Positions 15,018-21,355 of a stretch of 22,338 nucleotides of DNA are shown here, in pieces. The notes below the pieces were generated by a model. It was not told the origin of the DNA, made no database searches, and saw nothing but the letters and a program-made list of their open reading frames with translations. Within the stretch, counting starts at the first letter, position 1; each line of letters opens with the position of its first letter. The translations under genes and the position numbers were made by a program. This DNA comes from DASSFZ01 sp036514635 (lineage in GTDB: Bacteria; Chloroflexota; Anaerolineae; Fen-1058): assembly GCA_036514635.1 (NCBI GenBank), contig DATBWU010000400.1, positions 1 to 22,338 on the forward strand. The letters are read 5' to 3'.

Positions 15018-17834
15018 ATGATTACGCAACGATCTGGCCTTGAGATGAAGCATTTGCCATCCCCCCGCGCACGTTGGGGGATCATGTCGGCGATCACACT
15101 GCTGGCTTTTGCGCTGCGCCTGATCAGCATCAACAACGGCGACCTCTCGTTCGACGAGGCAGCCAGCGCATTGATCGCGCGCAAGAGTCTGGGCGAGATG
15201 ATCCCTTACCTGCTCGGCGCGATTCACGAGCATCCACCCGGTTACTACGTCTTGCTGTCGAGCTGGATCCGCGTGGCGGGCGACGGCGAGGCGATGCTGC
15301 GCTTCTTATCGGTGGTGATGGGCACGCTCAGCATCCCGCTGATGTACCGTTGGGCGAAGGAGACGATCGGCCCGGTGGCGGGTATCGTCGCTGCATTGGT
15401 TCTGAGTGTGGCGCCGGTGCACGTGTGGTATTCGCAAAACGCCCGCATGTACACCCTGATCGGCGTGCTCGCGCTGCTGTCGTGGTGGCTGATCGCGCGC
15501 CTGGAGCGAACCGATCGTGTGAAATACTGGATCGGCTTGTCGGCCAGCGGCTTGATTGGCTTGCTGACGCATTATTACATGGGCATGGTCATTCTGTCGC
15601 AAGGCGCGTACCTGTTGCTGACCGCCAAGCGCAACCGGCGCTTGTTATTGAAGTGGCTGCTCTGGCTGGGTGTCCCGATCGCGCTGGGCGGGATCTATCT
15701 CGCGGCCTCGCCCGGCGCGCTGGCGACGGTGCTGGCCTCGTTCGGTCGCGGACTGGGCAGCAGCGTGTCGGTCAAGGCGCTGCGCGCGCTCGCCGCCGAT
15801 ATGGTTTTCGGGCCGCACGGCAACCTGGGCATCGAGGCCTGGTCGGCGATTCTGCTGATCGCGCTCGGCGGGATCGGCCTGGCGCTGTCGGGCCGCGTGG
15901 GCGTGAAGCGTTCGATCGGCGCAATGCTGATCTGCGCGCTGCTCGTGCCGCTCGCGCTCATCCTCCTCTTGCCGGAAGCGCTCGCCGCGCGCTACGTGCT
16001 GTTCTTGATCTTCCCACTCGTCCTGGCGCTGACGATAGTCGTGGTGTCGCCGCTCGGGTGGCACAGCCGTGCGGCCCGACCGCTGACCGTCGCGGCGGCG
16101 CTGGCGTTCGTCGCCCTGAACGTGTCTCGCCTGCCGTATCACTACGATGCGCTCAAGGGCGATTACGGGCGCGTGATGGCGAAGTTCCACGCCGGCTATC
16201 AACCCGGCGATGTCGTGATCTTCAACGGGCCGTGGCAGGCCGTGCTCCAGACGTACTATCCGATCGGCGACGTGCCCAGCATGTACCTGCCGCCGGCCAC
16301 GCCGCCCTCGCTCGATCCGGCTGCGACCGAGCCGCAGTTGGTCGAACTGCTGGCAAAGTATCGCCGCATCTGGGTCATCCCATTGGCGGTGAATGAGGCC
16401 GACCCGGATCGATTCGTCGCACGTTGGCTGGATCAGCACGCGCATCACGCCATCGAGGAGCCGGACATTGCGTTGTATTACGCACCGGCGAAGACCGGGC
16501 TGCCGTTGCTGTCCGCGCCGACGCGCTTTGGCGCTGGGCTGGCCCTGGAGTCCGCGCAGCTGGCCGCCGATACCGTGTCAACCGGCGAGGCCGCCTGTGT
16601 GACGCTGGAGTGGCGAACCGTGCAACCGATCGACGGCGACGTGATGATCGGCCTGGACGTGGTCGCGCCCGATGGCAACGTGTGGGGCCGGCGACTGTAT
16701 CGCCCCGGCGAGCGATTTGTCGATGCGGCAGCGTGGAACTCGGGCACAGTCGTGGTCGATCGGCAGGCGGTTCCGATTGACCCCGGCGCGCCGCCCGGCG
16801 AGTACTCGCTGCGCGTCACCGCCCAGCGCGCCTCGACGGGCGAGATACTCACGCCGGCCGGCCGGCCGAACGAAGTGTCTATCACACTCGGATCGCTGCG
16901 GGTCGAATCGGCGCGCGATCTGCCCGACGCGCGGGCGCGCGGCACGCCGATCGGCGCGCGCTTCGGGAACGGGCTGGCGCTGATCTCGTCCTGGATGCCA
17001 TCCCACCAGTTCGTGCAGGGCGGCGTGATCCCGATCGTGTTGTACTGGCGTGCGCTGGCCGGCGACCGGGGCGTGAGCCTGGACGTGGCGCTGGCGAATG
17101 AGGCCGGCGAACCCATCGAGGTGTGGCGCGGCTCGCTGGGGCCGGCGTGGTATGCTGCGCCCGATTGGCGGCCCGGCGAGTTGATCGCCGTCCCGATCAC
17201 GCTGCGCGTCCCGCCGCGCCTGCCGCCCGGCGCGTATCGCTTGCAGGCAGGCGTGCGCGACGCCACGGGGCAATCGATCGCGGCGCGCGGTTGGATTGAG
17301 CAGCCGGGCTTTCTATCGCTGTGGACTGATCGCGTCGAGGCCGAGCGCGCTGCCTGGCTGTTGGGACACATTACCGTCGCCGCGCGAGATCGAAGTTTCA
17401 CTGCGCCGTCTGTTCAGCACCCCTTGTCGATCGCATTTGGTGATCGGATCGCGCTCATCGGTTACAATCTCGACGCGACCGACCTGCGCGCGGGCGGATC
17501 GCTGCGCGTCACGTTCTACTGGCAGGCGCTGACCCCGATGGATCAGGATTTTACGGTCTTCACGCATCTGCGCGATGCGTCCGGCGAGCTGCGCGGCCAG
17601 CGTGACAGCATGCCCGTCAACGGTGCGAATCCCACATCGTTTTGGGAGAAGGGCGAAGTGGTAGCCGATACCTACGCCGTCGGCATCGATCCGAATGCGC
17701 CGGCCGGCCGTTACACACTCCACTTCGGCTGGTACGACGGCGACACGGGCGATCGGCTGGCGGCGATCGGTGCAGGCGCGCAACGCTACCGCGATGATGT
17801 TGCTGTGATTGACAACTTGAATTTGTCTGACTGA
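15018..17834 (+). CDS. GT39-like membrane glycosyltransferase with three tandem C-terminal modules
   Basis: This 938-residue protein has an N-terminal GT-C domain of about ten spans (residues ~20-390) with the catalytic-type pair D46-E47 in NNGDLSFDEAASAL. EHPPGYYVLLS and VWYSQNARMYTL segments follow, close to those of the divergent neighbour, so the two look like paralogues. After a short soluble linker come three beta-rich modules at about 495-631, 646-790 and 803-938. The last matches the shared form best (FGDRIALIGYNL, FYWQA, TVFTHLRD, PTSFW, AGRYTL), while the first two are more divergent. Domain topology predicts that the modules face outward, where they could bind glycan. ATG 15018 is used; ATG 15045 would remove nine residues and is equally possible, as neither has a clear ribosome site. 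Confidence 0.87.
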   Translation: MITQRSGLEMKHLPSPRARWGIMSAITLLAFALRLISINNGDLSFDEAASALIARKSLGEMIPYLLGAIHEHPPGYYVLLSSWIRVAGDGEAMLRFLSVVMGTLSIPLMYRWAKETIGPVAGIVAALVLSVAPVHVWYSQNARMYTLIGVLALLSWWLIARLERTDRVKYWIGLSASGLIGLLTHYYMGMVILSQGAYLLLTAKRNRRLLLKWLLWLGVPIALGGIYLAASPGALATVLASFGRGLGSSVSVKALRALAADMVFGPHGNLGIEAWSAILLIALGGIGLALSGRVGVKRSIGAMLICALLVPLALILLLPEALAARYVLFLIFPLVLALTIVVVSPLGWHSRAARPLTVAAALAFVALNVSRLPYHYDALKGDYGRVMAKFHAGYQPGDVVIFNGPWQAVLQTYYPIGDVPSMYLPPATPPSLDPAATEPQLVELLAKYRRIWVIPLAVNEADPDRFVARWLDQHAHHAIEEPDIALYYAPAKTGLPLLSAPTRFGAGLALESAQLAADTVSTGEAACVTLEWRTVQPIDGDVMIGLDVVAPDGNVWGRRLYRPGERFVDAAAWNSGTVVVDRQAVPIDPGAPPGEYSLRVTAQRASTGEILTPAGRPNEVSITLGSLRVESARDLPDARARGTPIGARFGNGLALISSWMPSHQFVQGGVIPIVLYWRALAGDRGVSLDVALANEAGEPIEVWRGSLGPAWYAAPDWRPGELIAVPITLRVPPRLPPGAYRLQAGVRDATGQSIAARGWIEQPGFLSLWTDRVEAERAAWLLGHITVAARDRSFTAPSVQHPLSIAFGDRIALIGYNLDATDLRAGGSLRVTFYWQALTPMDQDFTVFTHLRDASGELRGQRDSMPVNGANPTSFWEKGEVVADTYAVGIDPNAPAGRYTLHFGWYDGDTGDRLAAIGAGAQRYRDDVAVIDNLNLSD

Positions 17835-17849
17835 TGAGTGACTCTTAAC

Positions 17850-19307
17850 ATGCACCGACCGGTCTGGCTTCAATCTATTTTCCGCACGCCCGATTCACGC
17901 CTTTCGGTCTTCAGCGTGGTGCTGGGGGTGGCCCTCGTTTCTTTGCTGAGCGGTTGGGTCATCGCGCTGCTGGGCGGCGTGTACAGCCTGGGCCTGCTCG
18001 CCGGTGTAGCGTTTGGCGTGTGGATGCTGCGCGATATCGACGTGGGCTACGTGGCGACGATTGCCATCGTGTGCCTGCTGCCGTTCGGCGCGCTGCCGAT
18101 CAACATCGGTTTCAAGCCGACCTTTCTCGATCTGACGGTCGTTCCGCTATTTGTGGTATGGCTCTTGCAGCGAGTGACAGGCAAGCAGGGGCGGCTGGTC
18201 ACCGCGCCGATCGGTATCCCGATCTTCATCTTCCTGGCGCTGGCGCTCGCCTCGTTCGTTGCCGGGTTGGGGCACGCGCCGCTGACGACGACGATCGCAC
18301 GCCACTTCGCCGAAGTCGTCTTGAGCATCCTGCTGCCGTTCATGATCGTCGATACGGTGCGCGACGAAGCCCGCCTGGCAAAGTTCGTCCGCGCGGTGAT
18401 GGTCGCCGGCTGCCTGGCTTCGCTGATTGCCATTGTGCTGTACCTGTTGCCCGATCGTACGACGATGGAGTGGCTATCGCGCCTGCGCGTGTTGGGCTAC
18501 CCCGAAGGACCGGGTGTGCTGCGTTACATCATCGACGATCCGGCGCTGCCGCAACGCGCCACCGGCACCTCGGTCGATCCCAACGTGCTGGGCGGCACGT
18601 TGATCCTGACCCTGTCGCTCACGACAGCGCAGGTCTTCGGTGCGAAACCCGTCCTGCGTCGGGGCTGGTCGCTGATCATCGCGGCGACGATGGCAGTGGC
18701 GCTGGTGATGACCTTCTCGCGCGGGTCGTTGTTCGGAGTGGGTGTAGCCCTGCTCGGGTTGGGCGTGTTGCGCTATCGAAAGATCCTGCCCGTCGTCGCG
18801 CTGGCGGTGTTGGCGCTGCTGCTCCTGCCGCAAACGCAAGATTACGTTGTACACTTCTCGCAAGGCTTGCAGCAGGAGGACCTGGCGACGCAGATGCGCC
18901 TGGGCGAGTACAAGGACGCGCTCACGCTGATCAGTCGCTATCCGATCTTCGGGGTCGGCTTCACCGGCTCGCCCGACATCGACACGTACATCGGCGTGTC
19001 CAACGTCTACTTGCTCATCGCGCAGCAGATGGGACTGGTCGGCGTGGCTGCGTTCTTGCTGGTGATGCTGGCGCTGTTCGGCTTCGCCTGGGGCGCACGC
19101 GGGGTGGTGAAAACCCGGCCGGCCCTGGAGCCGATGTGGTGGGGTCTGCACACGGCGATTGCCGGAGCGCTGGTCGGCGGGCTGTTCGACCATTACTTCT
19201 TCAACCTGGACTTTCACCACTCGGTCGTGTTCTTCTGGCTGTTCGTCGGCCTGGCGGCCAGCGCCACGCGCCTGGCCTTGCATCCCGGCGAGGCGGTGAG
19301 GCAATGA
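17850..19307 (+). CDS. O-antigen ligase/polymerase-like membrane protein (Wzy/WaaL superfamily)
   Basis: This is a 485-residue, roughly 11- to 12-span protein. The conserved MTFSRGSLFGVG segment (about 290-301), the large outer loop following it, and the downstream ISRYPIFGVGFTGSPD motif mark the O-antigen-ligase (Wzy_C) superfamily. These proteins polymerise repeat units or attach glycans to lipid or protein on the outer side of the membrane. It closes a run of GT-C genes, which suits a final polymerisation or ligation step, though ligase and polymerase cannot be told apart by sequence. ATG 17850 lies 15 bases after the previous stop; an in-frame GTG at 17838 would add four residues. The stop TGA overlaps another ATG as ATGA (19304-19307), the start of a short interrupted frame. 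Confidence 0.85.
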   Translation: MHRPVWLQSIFRTPDSRLSVFSVVLGVALVSLLSGWVIALLGGVYSLGLLAGVAFGVWMLRDIDVGYVATIAIVCLLPFGALPINIGFKPTFLDLTVVPLFVVWLLQRVTGKQGRLVTAPIGIPIFIFLALALASFVAGLGHAPLTTTIARHFAEVVLSILLPFMIVDTVRDEARLAKFVRAVMVAGCLASLIAIVLYLLPDRTTMEWLSRLRVLGYPEGPGVLRYIIDDPALPQRATGTSVDPNVLGGTLILTLSLTTAQVFGAKPVLRRGWSLIIAATMAVALVMTFSRGSLFGVGVALLGLGVLRYRKILPVVALAVLALLLLPQTQDYVVHFSQGLQQEDLATQMRLGEYKDALTLISRYPIFGVGFTGSPDIDTYIGVSNVYLLIAQQMGLVGVAAFLLVMLALFGFAWGARGVVKTRPALEPMWWGLHTAIAGALVGGLFDHYFFNLDFHHSVVFFWLFVGLAASATRLALHPGEAVRQ

Positions 19308-19351
19308 CGAATGATGAACGCGCGCACCTGACCGGGAGCGCCGGACGGTGA
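19304..19351 (+). pseudogene. Interrupted 15-codon reading frame coupled to the ligase-like gene
   Basis: ATG 19304 overlaps the ligase-like stop as ATGA, the same junction used by real genes here at 1003 and 6964. It reads MTNDERAHLTGSAGR and stops at TGA 19349-19351, which is part of the first TGAA-loop hairpin. It may be the 5' stub of a gene whose remainder was displaced by the hairpin array. A chance ATGA is equally possible, and no homology can be judged from 15 residues. Confidence 0.3.
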
Positions 19352-19691
19352 ACCGTCCGGCTGAGAGCGTGGAAGCCCGGTCAACCGGGCTGCTGGCCAA
19401 TCGGCTTCAGCCGATTTCCGTCTTCAGCCCGGAGTTTGAACTCCGGGCTCACCGACCGCGTCCTCGCGGTCGATCAGGATAACCGCCCGCGAGGACGCGG
19501 GCTTGGAGCACTTCGCGCTCGCCGGGCGCTACCCAGAAACTTGGGCGGTTGCCAGGGTGTGCCCGCCCGCCGATGAACTCGGCGGGCTACACCCCAGCAT
19601 CGGATGAATCCGACTAGCCCGATTCATCGGGCAGCGGAGTAGCGCGGCGAATTCATCGCCGCTGTCTTCAGGCATATCGCCACCCGGCGAT
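19340..19691. repeat. Array of about eleven short hairpins, mostly with TGAA/TTCA loops
   Basis: Between the ligase-like gene and the partner-switching promoter lie closely spaced perfect palindromes. Stem length and loop for each: 19340-19361 (9 bp, TGAA); 19374-19391 (7 bp, TCAA); 19399-19416 (7 bp, TTCA); 19426-19449 (9-11 bp, around TTTGAA); 19453-19472 (8 bp, TCCT); 19485-19502 (7 bp, AGGA); 19565-19587 (9 bp, TGAAC, with an outer GGGTGT/ACACCC stem at 19555-19560 and 19589-19594); 19600-19613 (5 bp, TGAA); 19617-19632 (6 bp, TTCA); 19644-19662 (7 bp, ATTCA); 19676-19691 (6 bp, ACCC). Stems differ in sequence while loops repeat, in both orientations. Weaker pairings occur at 19506-19520 and 19532-19545. 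No protein-coding frame fits. Downstream to 19797 only CCGT-TT-ACGG (19748-19757) and CGCC-GAA-GGCG (19770-19780) stand out. Confidence 0.85.
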
Positions 19692-19791
19692 GTGGGATTC
19701 TCGCAATGACGTTCGCCATCTGAAATGTACACCCGCGCGGTCGCTATCCGTTTACGGGAGCACTGCACCCGCCGAAGGCGTGTGTTCGTTC

Positions 19792-19821
19792 TTATCCATT
19801 GCTTTTTGCCTGTGGTATAAT
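19792..19821 (+). promoter_or_regulatory. Extended -10 promoter of the partner-switching operon
   Basis: TGGTATAAT (19813-19821) is a perfect -10 hexamer with the TG extension, preceded by a weak -35 TTATCC (19792-19797) at 18 bases. Transcription would start near 19828, leaving a leader of about 20 bases that carries the Shine-Dalgarno AAGAGGAG (19834-19841) seven bases before ATG 19848. This is the strongest promoter-like sequence in the window. Confidence 0.75.
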
Positions 19822-19847
19822 CGCCCTAGCCCCAAGAGGAGTTGACC

Positions 19848-20180
19848 ATGTACATCTCGAGCCGCGAGTTGAAGCGCGTCAACGTCGTGTCGGTGAGCGG
19901 TCGCGTAGACAGCGCCGCCGCGCCCGATCTGGAGAAGTCGCTCCAGAGCCTGATCGAGAGCCGCCGCAACCAGATCGTCGTAGAGTTGGCCGACGTGGAC
20001 TACATGAGCAGCGCCGGCCTGCGGGCGCTGGTGTCTGCGCTCAAAGCGGCCAAAAAAGGCGGCGGCGATCTGGTGATCGCCCGGCCCTCGTCCCGCGTGC
20101 GCGAGGTGATCGATCTGGCTGGCCTGACCTCAGTCTTCACCATGCATGACGACACGCTGGAGGCGGTTGGCTCGTTCTAA
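19848..20180 (+). CDS. STAS-domain anti-sigma factor antagonist (RsbV/SpoIIAA-like)
   Basis: This 110-residue single-domain cytoplasmic STAS protein is of the usual size for the family. The motif YMSSAGLRAL (residues 52-61) is the loop whose serine is phosphorylated by a partner HATPase kinase. When unphosphorylated, such proteins bind the kinase and free its target (a sigma factor or another effector). Other STAS landmarks are VSGRVDSAAAPDLE (about 16-29) and the C-terminal VREVIDLAGL-VF. ATG 19848 has AAGAGGAG at ideal spacing; a TTG at 19842 would overlap that site. It is the first gene of a triad with the kinase (42-base gap) and a second antagonist. No sigma factor or PP2C phosphatase lies nearby. 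Confidence 0.93.
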   Translation: MYISSRELKRVNVVSVSGRVDSAAAPDLEKSLQSLIESRRNQIVVELADVDYMSSAGLRALVSALKAAKKGGGDLVIARPSSRVREVIDLAGLTSVFTMHDDTLEAVGSF

Positions 20181-20222
20181 CCCCTTTGGCGATGGCGCAT
20201 CCGCCGCCCGCGCGGGATCATC

Positions 20223-20654
20223 ATGGACGAACGCACACTGACGCTGCCCGGTCGATTCGAGAACCTGGCGAAAATCTCAGACTTTATCACGCAGGCGGCG
20301 CGGGCGGCTGGTTTCGACGCCGACGCGGTCTTTCATGTCCAGATGGCTGTGGACGAGGCCTGTTCGAACGTCATCGAACATGCCTACGGGATGGATCGGA
20401 GCGGCGACATTACGCTCATCTGCCGGGCCGACGATCGGGGGGATCTGCGTATCGAGATCGTCGATTACGGCAGACCATTCGATCCTAACCGCGTGCCCAT
20501 TCCCCGGATCGATCCTGAGCACTTCGATCTCGACGAGATGAAGGTGGGCGGGCTGGGGATCTTCTTTATGCGCAAACTCATGGACGAAGTCACCTTTTAT
20601 TTTGATGCGAATACGGGCAATCATTTGACGATGATTAAGCGGAGGCCACAGTGA
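20223..20654 (+). CDS. RsbW-like serine kinase / anti-sigma factor (HATPase_c)
   Basis: This 143-residue GHKL-type ATPase without membrane segments is the usual length for RsbW/SpoIIAB-like proteins. The N box is VDEACSNVIEHAY (D44-E45, N49), the G1 box EIVDYGRPFDP (D81, G83) and the G2 box GGLGIFFMRKLMDEV (109-123). Such kinases sequester a target protein and phosphorylate STAS antagonists on serine. The small size and lack of a target gene leave open whether it controls a sigma factor or a non-transcriptional output. ATG 20223 has only a weak GGGAT upstream. The stop overlaps the next GTG as GTGA, so kinase and second antagonist should be made together. Confidence 0.92.
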   Translation: MDERTLTLPGRFENLAKISDFITQAARAAGFDADAVFHVQMAVDEACSNVIEHAYGMDRSGDITLICRADDRGDLRIEIVDYGRPFDPNRVPIPRIDPEHFDLDEMKVGGLGIFFMRKLMDEVTFYFDANTGNHLTMIKRRPQ

Positions 20655-21016
20655 CCGGTACGATCGTGCAGGACCTGTTTGAGGGTCAGGTGGCCCGACT
20701 CGCGCCGCAGGGCCGGCTGGATACTTTCACGGTGCCGGCCTTTGAGCAAATCCTCAACGAGCATCTGGATGCCGGGCACGCTCGACTGATCGTCGATCTG
20801 GCTGAAGTCACCTACGTGTCCAGCAGCGGCCTGCGCGCCTTACTCAGCGCGCGGCGGCGTGCGCGCTCGGCAGGCGGCGATGTGGTGCTGTGCAACATGG
20901 CTCCTCGCGTGCGCGAAATCTTTGAGATGGTCGGCTTCGTCAGCTTGTTTAGCATTTATCCTTCTGCGCAGGATGCGGCGAGAGCGCTGCTCGCCGACAC
21001 CACGCCTCACGCGTGA
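20651..21016 (+). CDS. Second STAS-domain anti-sigma factor antagonist
   Basis: This 121-residue cytoplasmic STAS protein is a divergent relative of the first one, with YVSSSGLRALLSARRRA (residues 55-71) carrying the phosphorylatable serine. APQGRLDTFTVPAFE (about 18-32) and VREIFEMVGFVSLF also match the fold. GTG 20651 is chosen because it overlaps the kinase stop (GTGA) and has GGAGG at 20641-20645, five bases upstream. Having two antagonists flank one kinase gene suggests two inputs to the same switch, or one antagonist specific to another kinase. The stop lies in the perfect palindrome TCACGCGTGA (21007-21016). Confidence 0.93.
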   Translation: MTGTIVQDLFEGQVARLAPQGRLDTFTVPAFEQILNEHLDAGHARLIVDLAEVTYVSSSGLRALLSARRRARSAGGDVVLCNMAPRVREIFEMVGFVSLFSIYPSAQDAARALLADTTPHA

Positions 21017-21044
21017 TCCATCTGTGTGTTCTACAAGAGCTCAC

Positions 21045-21110
21045 CCACGAAGTTGCGCAAAGAAGTTCACGATCGCGCTGACTTTCGTGTTTCTCCAGGT
21101 GTCTTCGTGG
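21045..21110. repeat. Degenerate ACGAAG-type palindromic element
   Basis: Ends CCACGAAG (21045-21052) and CTTCGTGG (21103-21110) pair perfectly. The inner parts contain AGAAGTTCACGA and TTTCGTGTTTCTCC, which pair only partly, as in an old copy. It belongs to the same broad style as 2851-2876. It begins the 363-bp gene-free stretch 21017-21379, which is made up almost wholly of repeats and control signals. Confidence 0.55.
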
Positions 21111-21128
21111 ATCGTCTCCCGTTTGATA

Positions 21129-21146
21129 CCGGCTCGTCCGAGCCGG
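21129..21146. repeat. Perfect CCGGCTCG-TC-CGAGCCGG palindrome
   Basis: An 8-bp perfect stem around TC. No T-run follows, so it is not a standard terminator, although it lies about 110 bases after the partner-switching operon and could slow or end transcription. Its compact form resembles the hairpins of the 19340-19691 array. Confidence 0.5.
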
Positions 21147-21154
21147 GTGTATGG

Positions 21155-21165
21155 AAAGGAGGTGA
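21155..21165 (+). promoter_or_regulatory. Orphan perfect Shine-Dalgarno sequence
   Basis: AAAGGAGGTGA is fully complementary to the canonical 16S rRNA tail, yet no ATG or GTG follows at a usable distance. The only near start is TTG 21181, which stops after four codons. It may be left over from a gene start displaced by the adjacent repeat element, or be coincidental. Confidence 0.35.
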
Positions 21166-21183
21166 GACTCAGACAGATACTTG

Positions 21184-21320
21184 GAGCCTGTCTGAAAAGC
21201 CGCCAGATCAACCACCAAGACTCAACCCCCTGAAGGGGGCAAGCGACACCAAGAATCTCCAAGTTTTCTTTGTGTCCCTTCGTGTCTTGGTGACTTGGTG
21301 GTGAGTTTTAAGACAGTCTC
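21184..21320. mobile_element. MITE-like element containing CACCAAG palindrome (copy 2)
   Basis: The outer ends GAGCCTGTCTGAAAAG (21184-21199) and GTTTTAAGACAGTCTC (21305-21320) are inverted repeats matching at 13 of 16 positions. Inner arms ACCACCAAGAC (21211-21221) and GACTTGGTGGT (21292-21302) match with one mismatch. The centre holds CCCCC-TGAA-GGGGG (21226-21239) and the GCGACACCAAG core shared with 9628-9704. Total length is 137 bp with no coding capacity. No clear target-site duplication is visible. The left end also pairs with TCAGACAG at 21169-21176, giving a third copy of that short motif. Confidence 0.65.
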
Positions 21321-21332
21321 TTAGGAACGATT

Positions 21333-21355
21333 TGCACGATCGATAATGCACGATC
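21333..21355 (+). promoter_or_regulatory. Direct repeat around a -10-like box before the substrate-binding protein gene
   Basis: TGCACGATC occurs at 21333-21341 and again at 21347-21355, a 14-base period, with GATAAT (21342-21347) between. TTGCAC (21332-21337) overlaps the first copy. The arrangement could be a regulator site over a promoter, with a leader of about 25 bases ending in the strong ribosome site AAGGAGGAG (21367-21375). No well-spaced -35 was found for GATAAT. Confidence 0.35.

Noticed and set aside
15074..16396. 440-codon plus-strand frame inside the GT39 gene
   Set aside because: Composition is that of an off-frame shadow; the overlapping frame has clear GT-C motifs.
16478..17401. 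307-codon minus-strand frame
   Set aside because: Antisense shadow of the module region of the 938-residue protein; no ribosome site or motif.
17954..19351. 465-codon plus-strand frame overlapping the ligase-like gene
   Set aside because: It is arginine-, alanine- and glycine-rich without hydrophobic pattern or motifs, a typical GC-rich shadow of the true membrane-protein frame.
19340..19691. CRISPR array
   Set aside because: The hairpins have different sequences and irregular spacing, and there are no uniform spacers and no cas genes.
21129..21146. Intrinsic terminator after the partner-switching operon
   Set aside because: The stem is strong but no T-run follows, so it is listed only as a palindrome.
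21026..21304. 92-codon plus-strand frame after the second STAS gene
   Set aside because: It is formed entirely from the palindromic repeats and MITE-like element; the protein has no coherent features.
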